Shown in pieces: positions 49,497 to 58,117 of a stretch of DNA of 64,000 nt (positions within the stretch are counted from its first letter, which is position 1; every line of letters begins with the position of its first letter). Source of the DNA: Janibacter melonis (GTDB lineage: Bacteria; Actinomycetota; Actinomycetes; Actinomycetales; Dermatophilaceae); NCBI RefSeq assembly GCF_020567375.1, contig NZ_JAJBZM010000002.1, positions 62,001 to 126,000 of the forward strand, in the 5' to 3' direction. The position numbers and the translations under genes were made by a program. Under the pieces are notes generated by a model. That model saw only the letters and a program-made list of their open reading frames with translations. It was not told where the DNA came from and ran no database searches.

Positions 49497-49937
49497 TCAG
49501 GAGGCGACGGGGCGCTGCGCCCCTGCCTCGACGATGAGTCGGACGAGCAGGTCGGGCAGGGCATCCGCGCTGTCGAGCTCCTGGGGGAGCTCGCTGTCGA
49601 AGCCCTGGCCGACGAGGCGCCCGTAGGCGATGCCGTCCTCGAAGGTGGTGGAGATGCGGGCGGCCCGCTCGTCCATGCGCACCTCGAAGGCGAGCTCGCT
49701 GGGCAGCGTCTCGTCGACGAGGGAGAGGTGGTGGCGCTGCGGGCCGAGCACCGCGTTGGCCTCGCACAGCAGCTGCTCGGCGAGGGAGCGGATGGCGACG
49801 TGCCGGTCGGCGCCGGTGCCCGTGGAGATCCGCTGGCTGATGCGGGTGGTCGGCATCGGCGCGATCGCGCCCACGTCGGGCTGGTCGTCGGCGTCCACAC
49901 CGACCACGTCTGCCACTCGGAGCATGAAGGGGGTCAT
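49497..49937 (-). CDS. Unknown protein in the position of dmpK
   Basis: 146 residues. The ATG at 49937 has GAGGAG at about 11 bases. It is the first gene of the phenol hydroxylase operon, where DmpK/TomA0 (about 70-95 residues, hydroxylase assembly) is expected, but it is longer and I do not see clear DmpK similarity. Mixed alpha/beta, no Cys-rich or membrane segment; hydrophobic strands LSLVDETLPSELAFEVRMD in the middle and a helical end DLLVRLIVEAG. A small hydroxylase-associated or ligand-binding protein is possible. Confidence 0.65.
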   Translation of the reverse strand: MTPFMLRVADVVGVDADDQPDVGAIAPMPTTRISQRISTGTGADRHVAIRSLAEQLLCEANAVLGPQRHHLSLVDETLPSELAFEVRMDERAARISTTFEDGIAYGRLVGQGFDSELPQELDSADALPDLLVRLIVEAGAQRPVAS

Positions 49938-50243
49938 CGTGCTGACTCCTCGGTCCGTTGCGTTGCGTGGCTCCCGGCGAGGGGAGGGCACGTCGCCGGC
50001 GTCGTTGCACGGCGTGGGAGGGACGTTATGAGCGCGTCGGCGCGGGCACGATCCGCTGAGCGCAGCGGCTATCCGGGGAGCGCACCCACCCTCTCGGGTG
50101 GGCTCGCCGCCCCCTTCGCGCCGGGGATCTGGGCCCGGCGAAGGGGGGTCCACGGCGTTCCGCGCTGCGGAACGCTTCTCGTCGGCGGCTTCCCGACGGC
50201 CCCCCGGGTGCGCATACTCACGAGACGAAGGAGGTGAGGTGCG
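49938..50243. promoter_or_regulatory. Divergent control region of the phenol hydroxylase operon and the AraC gene
   Basis: 306 bases without a gene. It contains the 17-bp GTTC-N8-GGAAC palindrome at 50157-50173, a second palindrome CCGCTGAGCGCAGCGG at about 50053-50068, and converging CCCCTTCG/CGAAGGGG copies. The AraC gene has a strong AAGGAGGTGAGG ribosome site. Confidence 0.6.
50157..50173. promoter_or_regulatory. Putative operator GTTC-N8-GGAAC upstream of the phenol hydroxylase operon
   Basis: GTTCCGCGCTGCGGAAC, a perfect palindrome around a central base run. Shared pattern with 41916-41932 and 53203-53219. Confidence 0.6.
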
Positions 50244-51182
50244 ATGCGGCACCTCCATGAGAGCACGCCCACCTTCTCCGACTGGGAGGGCGTGCACGAC
50301 GCGGTCGCCGACGCATACTTCCCGCATGCCCTGCGGCCGCGCTCCGAGGGCTCTGCCGCCCGCTCCGAGCTCGAGGTCGTCGACCTCTCCCTCGTCCGCG
50401 TCGCGCACATCCGCTTCGGCGCGACCGTCGACATCTCGACCGACCACGCCGGTGCCGTCGCGATCAACCTCCAGCTGCGCGGCTCGATGGAGTCCGTCCT
50501 CGGCGGCACGTCGGTGACGACCGAGCCCGGCCAGGCCGCGATCTTCCCCGCGGACACCCCGGCCCGGTTGCCGGCGTGGACCCCCGACAGCGACGTGCTC
50601 GGGCTCCGCGTCGACGAGGACTACCTCGCCCGAGAGAGCGAGCGGGTGCTCGCCCGCAAGGGCCTCGTCCTGCCCCGGGTCGTGGACCTCAGCGGGCCGG
50701 AGGGGCGCGCCTGGGTGGCGATGGCCCGCACGACCCTGCGCAACGCGCGCGACTGCGGCGGCGTCCTCTACCGCGACCCCCGCGTCGCCGAGTCGGTCTC
50801 GAGCATGCTCGTTACCGGGCTGCTCCTCGCGGCGGTGCCCGAGGACTCGCTGACGAGCACCCGGCCGCGCCCGGTGCACCGCGCCGTCGAGGCGATGGAG
50901 GCCGACCCCGCGCGGCCGTGGTCCCCCGCGGACCTGTCCGAGATCGCCGGCTGCAGCGTGCGCCGGCTGCAGCAGGCCTTCCGAGAGCACGTCGGGACCT
51001 CGCCGCTGGCCTACCTGCACGACCTGCGCCTCGACCGGGTGCGGGTCGACCTCGCCGCGGGCGCGGGGCCCGTCACGGATGTGGCGATGCGCTGGGGCCT
51101 GCACCACATGGGCCGTTTCGCCGCCGACTACAAGCGCCGCTTCGGCGAGCTGCCGAGCCAGACCGCCGCCCGCGCCGCCTGA
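50244..51182 (+). CDS. AraC-family transcription regulator
   Basis: 312 residues. N-terminal sensor region of about 200 residues of the AraC-binding-like type (AINLQLRGSMESVLGGTS, PGQAAIFPADTPARL), and a C-terminal double helix-turn-helix (LSEIAGCSVRRLQQAFREHVG, MGRFAADYKRRFGELPS). Divergent from the hydroxylase operon, it is the probable activator that responds to phenol or a metabolite. A hairpin terminator follows. Confidence 0.9.
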   Translation: MRHLHESTPTFSDWEGVHDAVADAYFPHALRPRSEGSAARSELEVVDLSLVRVAHIRFGATVDISTDHAGAVAINLQLRGSMESVLGGTSVTTEPGQAAIFPADTPARLPAWTPDSDVLGLRVDEDYLARESERVLARKGLVLPRVVDLSGPEGRAWVAMARTTLRNARDCGGVLYRDPRVAESVSSMLVTGLLLAAVPEDSLTSTRPRPVHRAVEAMEADPARPWSPADLSEIAGCSVRRLQQAFREHVGTSPLAYLHDLRLDRVRVDLAAGAGPVTDVAMRWGLHHMGRFAADYKRRFGELPSQTAARAA

Positions 51183-51245
51183 CCCCTTCGCCCCCTCCGC
51201 CCCTTCGCCCGCCCCACCCCTTCGCGCAGCCCACCCCGGGCATGC

Positions 51246-51280
51246 CGAAGGGGACCCACCACCTGGTGGGTCCCCCTTCG
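51246..51280. terminator. Hairpin with CGAAGGGGACCCACC arms
   Basis: 15-bp stem with one bulged C on the right arm. It lies between the converging AraC and GlcG-like genes. Confidence 0.75.
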
Positions 51281-51323
51281 TACGTCATGGGTCGCGATGC
51301 CCCCCGCTCTGCCGCGGGTACCA

Positions 51324-51357
51324 CGCAGTACTGGTCGTGATCGCGATCAGTACTGCG
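51324..51357. repeat. Inverted repeat CGCAGTACTG...CAGTACTGCG
   Basis: Perfect 10-bp arms at 51324-51333 and 51348-51357 around a spacer that itself contains GATCGCGATC. It lies 24 bases before the GlcG-like stop; operator or element end not decided. Confidence 0.5.
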
Positions 51358-51380
51358 CCGTAGCGCGGGGGCGAAGGGGG

Positions 51381-51818
51381 TCAGCGCACGGCGTCGGCGC
51401 CGGCCTGGGCGACCTGCTTGTCCTGCGCCGCGCTGCCGCCCGAGGCGCCGACGGCGCCGACGAGCTCGCCGTCGACGACGACCGGGACTCCGCCGCCGAA
51501 GGCCGCGACGCCCTCGCGACCGCCGATGCCGTCGCGGACCGCGGGCTCGCCCTCGATCGCCGCGTACAGCTCGTCGGTCGGGGCCCCTCCGAAGGAGACG
51601 ACGGTGCGGGCCTTGTCCCTCGCGATGTCGCTGGATCCGGCGAAGGCCCCGTCCATCCGGGCGAAGGCGAGCAGGGCGCCGCCGGGGTCGACGACCGCGA
51701 CGTTCATCGCCGCCCCGATCGAGGCGGCCTGCGACAGCGCGGCGTCGACCGCGGCCCGGGCGCCAGCGAGCGTGAGCGTCGCCGACGTCCGGGTGTGCGC
51801 GTGGTGCGCCCCGCTCAC
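51381..51818 (-). CDS. GlcG/HbpS-family protein
   Basis: 145 residues from GTG at 51818, which overlaps the dioxygenase stop as GTGA. Motifs: LTLAGARAAVDAALSQA, VAVVDPGGALLAFARMDGA, FGGGVPVVVDGELVGAVGASGG. The family includes heme-degrading/binding HbpS and GlcG, often found in aromatic and glycolate catabolic operons. A role in protecting or reactivating the dioxygenase (a job the ferredoxin does in Pseudomonas) or binding a pathway compound is conjecture. Confidence 0.8.
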   Translation of the reverse strand: MSGAHHAHTRTSATLTLAGARAAVDAALSQAASIGAAMNVAVVDPGGALLAFARMDGAFAGSSDIARDKARTVVSFGGAPTDELYAAIEGEPAVRDGIGGREGVAAFGGGVPVVVDGELVGAVGASGGSAAQDKQVAQAGADAVR

Positions 51819-52744
51819 GTGAGGACGGTGGTGAAGCGCTCGTTGAGCTCGCGGGAGTGGTAGAAGATCCCCTTGCCGATCTGGTCGACCGTCCACACCG
51901 TCGTCGGGCGGTCCGGGAAAGCGAGGTAGCCGCCGGAGAAGACCTCGTTGCGGTTGCCCGACGGGTCGAAGAAGTAGACCGTCTGGCCGCGCGTGATGCC
52001 GTGGCGGGTCGGGGTCACGTCGATCGGCACGTCGTCCATCGACATGAGGTCCGCCGCGCGGCCGACGTCGTTCCAGCTGTCGAGGCGGAAGGCGAAGTGG
52101 TGCAGCTTGCCCTGCGGGCCGCCGATGACAGCGAGCTGGTGGATCTGGTTGTTCGAGGTCATCCACGTGCCGACGAGGTCGTGGTCCTCGTCGAGGCTGG
52201 TCTGGACCCGCTCGGTCGCGTAGAAGCCGAAGACGTCCTTCAGCATCCGCTCCATGAGCTTCGGGTCCTCGGTCGTGATGAGCGAGTGGTCGAGAGCGGG
52301 GGCGCCGACGCCGACGAGGTGACGGGGGAAGGCGTCGGGGTTGTGCGTCCCGACCTCGGTGCCGTACGCCGTGGCCTGGTGGTAGACCTCGAAGACGTGC
52401 TCGCTCGGGGTGGTGAAGCGGATGCCGTCGCCGATCTCGGGGTTCTCCCCCTCCGCCATCCGCTCGACGGTCAGGCCGAAGGCCTTCGCCTTGGACTCAA
52501 TGTCGTCGATGTCGGACTCGTGCTCGACCTTCCAGCCGTACTTGACGACGCCGACGCCACCCTCCTCGAGGACGAGGGAGTGGTGGTCCCACTCGTCCCA
52601 GCCCTTGTAGAAGGTGCGCTTGGCACCGTCGGCGGCCGTGTCCGAGTGGGTCTCGTACAGGCCGAGCGTGCTCGCGTAGTGTTCCTTGGCCTCGGCCATG
52701 TCGGTGACGCGCACGTGCGCATACCCCAGACGCATGATTCCCAT
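51815..52744 (-). CDS. dmpB: Catechol 2,3-dioxygenase
   Basis: 309 residues, type I extradiol dioxygenase with two vicinal-oxygen-chelate domains. Iron ligands are in the C-terminal domain: His in LDHSLITT, His in LHHFAFRL and Glu in NRNEVFSGG. It opens catechol next to the hydroxyls to form 2-hydroxymuconic semialdehyde. ATG at 52744 has AAGGAG. It sits two bases past the ferredoxin gene, as in dmpQ-B operons. Confidence 0.95.
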   Translation of the reverse strand: MGIMRLGYAHVRVTDMAEAKEHYASTLGLYETHSDTAADGAKRTFYKGWDEWDHHSLVLEEGGVGVVKYGWKVEHESDIDDIESKAKAFGLTVERMAEGENPEIGDGIRFTTPSEHVFEVYHQATAYGTEVGTHNPDAFPRHLVGVGAPALDHSLITTEDPKLMERMLKDVFGFYATERVQTSLDEDHDLVGTWMTSNNQIHQLAVIGGPQGKLHHFAFRLDSWNDVGRAADLMSMDDVPIDVTPTRHGITRGQTVYFFDPSGNRNEVFSGGYLAFPDRPTTVWTVDQIGKGIFYHSRELNERFTTVLT

Positions 52745-52746
52745 GG

Positions 52747-53115
52747 TTACTCCTTCTCGGTGCCGGCCGCCAGCGCCCGGGCGCGCTCGCGCGCCTTGGC
52801 GTTGATCTGGCGGAGGATCGGGTTGACCAGACGCAGCTCGCTCTGGCGCATCTGGATGGTGATGTCCGAGTCCGGGACGGCTCGGCAGCTCAGGCAGGTC
52901 CCGTCGGTGCGCTCCTCCGCGCTCACGACGGAGTCGGCGACCGGCCGGTTGTAGGTGAAGTCGCCCTCGAGGACGTCGAGCTTGCAGATGCCGCAGCCCC
53001 CCCGCTTGCACCCCACGGTGTAGGCGTACCCGGCCTTGTACAGGCCGGACAGCACCGTCTCGTCCGGCTCGAGGTACACGACCTCGTCCAGCGCGGGGAT
53101 GGACACGTGGGGCAC
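52747..53115 (-). CDS. dmpQ: [2Fe-2S] ferredoxin, DmpQ/XylT-like
   Basis: 122 residues from GTG at 53115 with AAGGAG upstream. Cys ligands in GCKRGGCGIC (pattern C-x4-C-x2-C) and in GTCLSCRA. In Pseudomonas this ferredoxin re-reduces inactivated catechol dioxygenase, matching its place ahead of dmpB. First gene of the dmpQ-dmpB-GlcG operon, preceded by the operator-like palindrome. Confidence 0.92.
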   Translation of the reverse strand: MPHVSIPALDEVVYLEPDETVLSGLYKAGYAYTVGCKRGGCGICKLDVLEGDFTYNRPVADSVVSAEERTDGTCLSCRAVPDSDITIQMRQSELRLVNPILRQINAKARERARALAAGTEKE

Positions 53116-53202
53116 CGGCGCTCCTTCGCGGTCGGTCGACGGCGGCTCCAGCGCCGCTCTCCCCGTGAGAGTGCCCGGGCGAAGGGGGGAGCCTCCACGC
53201 GC

Positions 53203-53219
53203 GTTCGCGCGTGCGGAAC
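53203..53219. promoter_or_regulatory. Putative operator GTTC-N8-GGAAC upstream of dmpQ
   Basis: GTTCGCGCGTGCGGAAC, about 88 bases upstream of the dmpQ start. Third member of the shared palindrome set. Confidence 0.55.
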
Positions 53220-53267
53220 GTCGGGCCAGGACCGCCTCCGTGGGCGGCGACCGGCGGCTCGCCCGGC

Positions 53268-53903
53268 TCAGCCGTAGGTGTCGCGCGGGCCCCGCATGCC
53301 CGGGGCGCGGCGCGGGCCCTTCTTCCACGACGGTGCGCTCGGCCCGACCACCCGCAGCTCGACCACCGTCTCGGGGCCGACCTCCTCGGCGAGCCGGCCG
53401 AGGAGGCTCGAGGTGAGCAGCCGCAGCTGGGTGGCCCACGCCGTCGAGTCGGCGCGCACCGTGAGGACGCCGTCCTCGAAGGACACCGGCGCGCTGTGCT
53501 CGGCGACCTGCGACCCGACGAGATCCGGCCAGCGCGACATCACCGACCCGGCCGCGACGTCGGTGCGCCACCCGCGGTCGGCGATCATCCGCTCGATCTG
53601 GTCGCCGAGCAGCTCTGGGTCGCGCCCGGTGGGGATCGCCGACCCTTCCGGCTCCATCCCCCGACGCACCCGGCGCCGGCGCGGCTTCATGCCCGGGCGC
53701 AGCCCGCGGCCCGCGGCGACGGCCCGCGCCCGCGACAGGGCCGTGGCCGCGGCGTCCTCGACCTCGCCGAGCGCCTCGTCCTGCGCGGCACCCTCGTCCT
53801 GCGCGGCGTCGTCGTGACCGGCGCCGTCGTGACCGGCGCCGTCGTGACCGGCGCCGAGACCTCCGTGCGCCCCGGCCCCGGGCTCCTCGCTCGACCCGCT
53901 CAT
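53268..53903 (-). CDS. DciA-type DUF721 protein
   Basis: 211 residues. The N-terminus has a repeat [16 protein letters not shown] encoded by three exact 15-base units (53811-53855); the C-terminal DUF721 domain (about 110-200) has [29 protein letters not shown] and [11 protein letters not shown]. Such proteins load the replicative helicase (DciA). The start overlaps the recF stop by ATGA. End of the origin block on this side. Confidence 0.87.
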   Translation of the reverse strand: MSGSSEEPGAGAHGGLGAGHDGAGHDGAGHDDAAQDEGAAQDEALGEVEDAAATALSRARAVAAGRGLRPGMKPRRRRVRRGMEPEGSAIPTGRDPELLGDQIERMIADRGWRTDVAAGSVMSRWPDLVGSQVAEHSAPVSFEDGVLTVRADSTAWATQLRLLTSSLLGRLAEEVGPETVVELRVVGPSAPSWKKGPRRAPGMRGPRDTYG

Positions 53904-55108
53904 GCCGGGCTGACCTCCCCCTTCGTCACCGCGAAGCGGGCACCGCTGAGCTCCTCCGGCACGTCGGCCCCCACGGCGGCGGTGATGAGCACCTGCTCGG
54001 AGCCGGCGACGAGACCCGCGAGGCGGGTCCGGCGGCCCGAGTCGAGCTCGGCGAAGACGTCGTCGAGGACGAGGACGGGGTCGTCGTCGAGGTCGTGCTG
54101 GAGCAGGCGGTAGGCGGCGAGGCGCAGCCCCAGGGCGAAGGACCACGACTCGCCGTGGCTCGCGTACCCCTTCGCCGGCATCTCGCCGAGCGCCAGGGTG
54201 ATGTCGTCGCGGTGCGGCCCGACGAGGCTCACGCCGCGGTCGAGCTCCTGGTCACGGACCTGGGCCATCCCGTCGAGCAGCTCCTCGCGCAGCCGCTCGA
54301 CAGGCGGCACGTCCTGCGCGCTCTCGAAGCCCTCGGCGAGCGCCTCGCCGACCGGGCCCGGGATCGAGGAGCGGTAGCGTGCGGTCGCCTCGCTGACGCT
54401 GGCGCTCACCTCGCCGTAGGTCTGGGTGAGGTGGGGGACGAGGTCGGTGAGCAGGCGCAGGCGGGCGTAGAGCAGCTGTGCCCCGACGGTGGCCAGCCGG
54501 TCGTCCCAGATGTCGAGGGTGCGCATCGCCTCCTCCCGGGCGGCGCCCGGGTCGACGCCCGCGGGCACCCGGGCCCGACGGCCCCGGCCGCGCTTGTCGG
54601 CACCGGCCTGCTTGAGCAGGGCGGAGCGCTGGCGCACGACCTTGTCGTAGTCGCCCCGGACCCCCGCCCAGCGCGGCTGGCGCTGGACGAGCAGGTCGTC
54701 GAGGAAACGGCGGCGCTGGTCGGGGTCGCCCTTGACGAGGGCGAGGTCCTCGGGGGCGAAGAGCACGGAGCGCACGGTGCCCAGGACGTCCCGGGTCCGG
54801 GGGAGCGGCGAGCGCCCGAGCTTGGCCCGGTTGGCCCGGCCCGGGTTGATCTCGAGCTCGACGACCTGCTCACGACCGTCGCGCACCACCGCGGCACGGA
54901 TGATCGCCCGCTCGGCACCGACCCGCACGAGCGGCTGGTCGGTGCTCACCCGGTGGCTCGAGAGGGTCGCGAGGTACCCGACCGCCTCGACGAGGTTGGT
55001 CTTGCCCTGGCCGTTGAGCCCGACGAGGGTCGTGATGCCCGGCTCCAGGGCGAGATCGGCCGCCGCGTAGCTGCGGAAGTCCCCGACCGTGAGGTGCCGG
55101 ACGTGCAC
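53900..55108 (-). CDS. recF: DNA replication and repair protein RecF
   Basis: 402 residues, SMC-like ATPase without a long coiled coil: Walker [14 protein letters not shown], signature region [13 protein letters not shown] and Walker [15 protein letters not shown]. It loads RecA onto gaps. The start is one base from the gnd stop, in the order gnd-recF-dciA. Confidence 0.95.
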   Translation of the reverse strand: MHVRHLTVGDFRSYAAADLALEPGITTLVGLNGQGKTNLVEAVGYLATLSSHRVSTDQPLVRVGAERAIIRAAVVRDGREQVVELEINPGRANRAKLGRSPLPRTRDVLGTVRSVLFAPEDLALVKGDPDQRRRFLDDLLVQRQPRWAGVRGDYDKVVRQRSALLKQAGADKRGRGRRARVPAGVDPGAAREEAMRTLDIWDDRLATVGAQLLYARLRLLTDLVPHLTQTYGEVSASVSEATARYRSSIPGPVGEALAEGFESAQDVPPVERLREELLDGMAQVRDQELDRGVSLVGPHRDDITLALGEMPAKGYASHGESWSFALGLRLAAYRLLQHDLDDDPVLVLDDVFAELDSGRRTRLAGLVAGSEQVLITAAVGADVPEELSGARFAVTKGEVSPA

Positions 55109-55109
55109 C

Positions 55110-56210
55110 TCAGCTGGAGCTGCGGGTGGAGCGGGTGCCCGACGTCGGGCCCTTCGAGCCGCCGGTGCTGCCGCTGCCCGAGGAGGGGCCCGCCGAGGCG
55201 GCCTTGCGCCCCTTCGCCTGCGCGGTGCCGGCGTCCTTCGTCGGCTTCTCCTTCTTCGCGGCCTTGCGCTGGGTGCTCTTCGCGTCCTTCGGACCGGTCG
55301 CGGCCTCGGCGCGCAGCTGCTCGCCCTCGGCGGTCGTCATCACCTGGTGCCCGCCGAACTGGCCGCGCAGCGCGGCGACGGCCTGCATCGTCGGGCTGGA
55401 GTCCTGGCGCGAGGCGAAGCGGGCGAAGAGCGAGGCCGAGATGACCGGCATCGGCACGGAGTTGGCGATCGCCTCCTCGACGGTCCACCGGCCCTCACCC
55501 GAGTCGGCCGTGTAGTCGGAGACGTCGTCGAGCGTGGGGTTCTCCTCGAGCGCCTTGACCATGAGGTCGAGCAGCCAGGAGCGCACGACGGTGCCACGGC
55601 TCCACGCCTTGAAGGCACCGGGCACGTCGGTGACGATGTCCTTCTTCTCGAGCAGCTCGTAGCCCTCGGCGTAGGCGTGCATGAGGCCGTACTCGATGCC
55701 GTTGTGGACCATCTTCACGTAGTGGCCGGCGCCGACGGCACCGGCGTGCACGAAGCCCTCGTCGCGCGGGCCCTCGGGGCGCAGCGCGTCGAAGATCGGC
55801 ATCGCCCGGGTGACGTGCTTCTTCAGCCCGCCGACCATGAGGCCGTAGCCGTTCTCGAGACCCCAGATGCCGCCGGACACCCCGCAGTCGAGGTACCCGA
55901 CGCCCTGCGCCTTGAGCATCTCGGCGTGCACGGCGTCGTCGCTGAAGCGGGAGTTGCCGCCGTCGATGACGAGGTCGCCCTCGTCGAGGCGCTCGGCGAG
56001 GTCGGCGACGACGGAGCGGGTGATCTCACCGGCCGGCACCATGACCCACACGACCCGGGGCGCCTCGAGCTGGTCGATCATGTCCTGGACGCTCGTGCTG
56101 TCCGAGATGGACTGGTCGCGGTCGTACCCGACGACCTCGTGACCGGCGCGGCGGATGCGCTCGCGCATGTTGCCGCCCATCTTGCCCAGGCCGATGAGTC
56201 CCAGCTGCAT
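55110..56210 (-). CDS. gnd: 6-phosphogluconate dehydrogenase (decarboxylating)
   Basis: 366 residues. Rossmann [14 protein letters not shown], substrate loop [10 protein letters not shown], catalytic [10 protein letters not shown]. This is the short actinobacterial type. The last 60 or so residues are Lys-, Ala- and Ser-rich low-complexity and are not part of the family fold. Gives ribulose 5-phosphate, CO2 and reduced cofactor in the pentose phosphate pathway. Placed between dnaN and recF, the standard actinobacterial order. Confidence 0.93.
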   Translation of the reverse strand: MQLGLIGLGKMGGNMRERIRRAGHEVVGYDRDQSISDSTSVQDMIDQLEAPRVVWVMVPAGEITRSVVADLAERLDEGDLVIDGGNSRFSDDAVHAEMLKAQGVGYLDCGVSGGIWGLENGYGLMVGGLKKHVTRAMPIFDALRPEGPRDEGFVHAGAVGAGHYVKMVHNGIEYGLMHAYAEGYELLEKKDIVTDVPGAFKAWSRGTVVRSWLLDLMVKALEENPTLDDVSDYTADSGEGRWTVEEAIANSVPMPVISASLFARFASRQDSSPTMQAVAALRGQFGGHQVMTTAEGEQLRAEAATGPKDAKSTQRKAAKKEKPTKDAGTAQAKGRKAASAGPSSGSGSTGGSKGPTSGTRSTRSSS

Positions 56211-56291
56211 GAGGTGCTCCTTGGTGTGTCGACGTTCGGGTCGGGGGTGCGGGGTGCCCCGCCCGCGCGCGGCGGGCCGGGCGAAGGGGGG

Positions 56292-57425
56292 TCAGCCGGC
56301 GAGTCGCACGGGCTGCAGGACGTAGCGGTAGGTCGTGTCGAGCTCGCCGTCCTGGCTCGTCTGACCGGTGATCATCGCGGCCTTGAGCGCGCCGGTGAAG
56401 GACATCCGGGTCCACTCGGTGCCGAGCACCCCGAGCCCGTCGAGGAGGTAGCCGGGGTTGAAGGCCACGGCGATGTCCGGGCCGGTGACGCTCGCCTCGA
56501 GCGCCTCGGAGGCCTGGGCGTCCTCGCCGGTGCCGGCCTCGATGGCCAGCTGGCCCTCGGAGAAGCGCAGGCGCACCGGGGTCGTTCGCTCCGCGACGAG
56601 GGCGACGCGCTTGACCGCCTCGATGAGATCCGCGGTCGCGATGACGGCCTCGGTCTCGCTGCTCGTCGGGAAGATCTTGGCGACCTTCGGGTACTCGCCG
56701 TCGAGCAGACGGGAGGTCGTGCGGCGCTGCCCGGCCTCGAAGCCGACGAGCCCGTCACCGCCTGCCGCGCTGCCGAGGGCGACGTCGATCGTGCCGACGG
56801 CGCCGAGCGAGCGGGCGGTCTCGGAGAGGGTCCGTGCCGGGATGAGGGCGACGTGGCTGGCGTCGGAGGTCCTCGGCGACCACGTGATCTCGCGCATCGC
56901 GAGGCGGTAGCGGTCGGTGGCGAGCAGGGTCATCCGGTCGCGGTCGACCTCGACGCGCACGCCGGTGAGGATCGGGAGCGAGTCGCCGCGGTCGGCGGCG
57001 ATGGAGACCTGGGCGACGGCCTGGGTGAAGACGCTGCCGTCGATCGAGCCCGAGCCCTCGGGCGCGGTGGGCAGCGTGGGGTACTCGTCGGCCGGCATCT
57101 GCAGGAGGGCGAAGCGGGAGCTGCCGCACGTCACCTGGACCTTCGTGCCCTCGGTGGAGACGTCGACGGGTCGGCCCGGGAGGTTGCGGGAGATGTCGGC
57201 GAGCAGACGGCCGAGCACGAGCACGGTGCCGGACTCCTCGACGTCGGCGGCGACGGTGATCCGGGCGGAGACCTCGTAGTCGAAGGCCGAGAGGGTGACC
57301 GTCCCCCCTTCGTCGGCGGAGACGAGGACACCGGCGAGGACGGGGACCGGCGGGCGGGCCGGCAGACCACGAGCAACCCAGGTGACCGCCTCGGCGAGGA
57401 CGTCACGCTCGACGCGGAACTTCAC
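56292..57425 (-). CDS. dnaN: DNA polymerase III beta clamp
   Basis: 377 residues, three clamp domains; MKFRVERDVLAEAVTWVARGLP at the start and YRYVLQPVRLAG at the end. It forms the sliding ring for the polymerase. It lies immediately past oriC on the same strand as dnaA. Confidence 0.96.
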   Translation of the reverse strand: MKFRVERDVLAEAVTWVARGLPARPPVPVLAGVLVSADEGGTVTLSAFDYEVSARITVAADVEESGTVLVLGRLLADISRNLPGRPVDVSTEGTKVQVTCGSSRFALLQMPADEYPTLPTAPEGSGSIDGSVFTQAVAQVSIAADRGDSLPILTGVRVEVDRDRMTLLATDRYRLAMREITWSPRTSDASHVALIPARTLSETARSLGAVGTIDVALGSAAGGDGLVGFEAGQRRTTSRLLDGEYPKVAKIFPTSSETEAVIATADLIEAVKRVALVAERTTPVRLRFSEGQLAIEAGTGEDAQASEALEASVTGPDIAVAFNPGYLLDGLGVLGTEWTRMSFTGALKAAMITGQTSQDGELDTTYRYVLQPVRLAG

Positions 57426-58117
57426 GAGTACCTACCCATTTCCCGCGCGGAGCCTCCGCGCGTGTGCGATGACAAGTGTGTCACCCGTCTCGGCTCGCAT
57501 GATCACCGCACGGGAGCCCAACCCTAGATCCACAGCAGGCCGGTCCGCCATGCGTGGGGACGGGAGATGAGGTGGAGAGGACTCATCGTTGTCATAGGTC
57601 GTGTGGACAGTGGGGACAACCCGCGGCGAGTGGCCTGCAGCCCGCTCGTGGGGCGGATCTGCGTCCGCGGTGGGGTGTGGACGACCTGTCGACGCAGCTG
57701 TGCACGACCGGGTGGGGGGTGTGGACGGCGCAGGGGCGTCCTCATGCGCTCCCGGTCCGTCCACAGCTGTCCACAGGCTCGTCCGCAGGGATGTGCACCG
57801 ATCTCGTGGCGTCCGGGGCCCTCGACGGTGGCGACGGCTGTCCACAGGTGTGTGGACACGTGCGGTTCATGGCGCGGTTGTGGACGGGACCGGGCGTGTT
57901 GCGTGCGTCTGCACCGCGATCGCTGGGTGCACAGAGTTGTCCACAGCCTGTGGATCTGTGGACAACTTGGGGGACAACGTGCCTCGACCCGGTCGCCGGC
58001 GGTGGGGACGGCGCAGGAGGGGCACTCTTCACACAGGTGTGGACAACTGCTGTGGACAGGGTCGCCAGGACGGCCGCGACCCGTCGTCGGGTCTCGCGGC
58101 GGCGCCGGCACGGCGGT
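57426..58117. other. Chromosomal replication origin oriC
   Basis: 692-base gap between dnaN and dnaA with many DnaA boxes. Exact TTGTCCACA at 57937-57945 and its complement at 57957-57965 and 58038-58046; near-consensus boxes at about 57602, 57757, 57768, 57838, 57851, 57877 and 58051. Boxes occur in both orientations, as in Streptomyces and Mycobacterium oriC. A moderately AT-rich stretch lies near 57540-57600. Confidence 0.9.
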
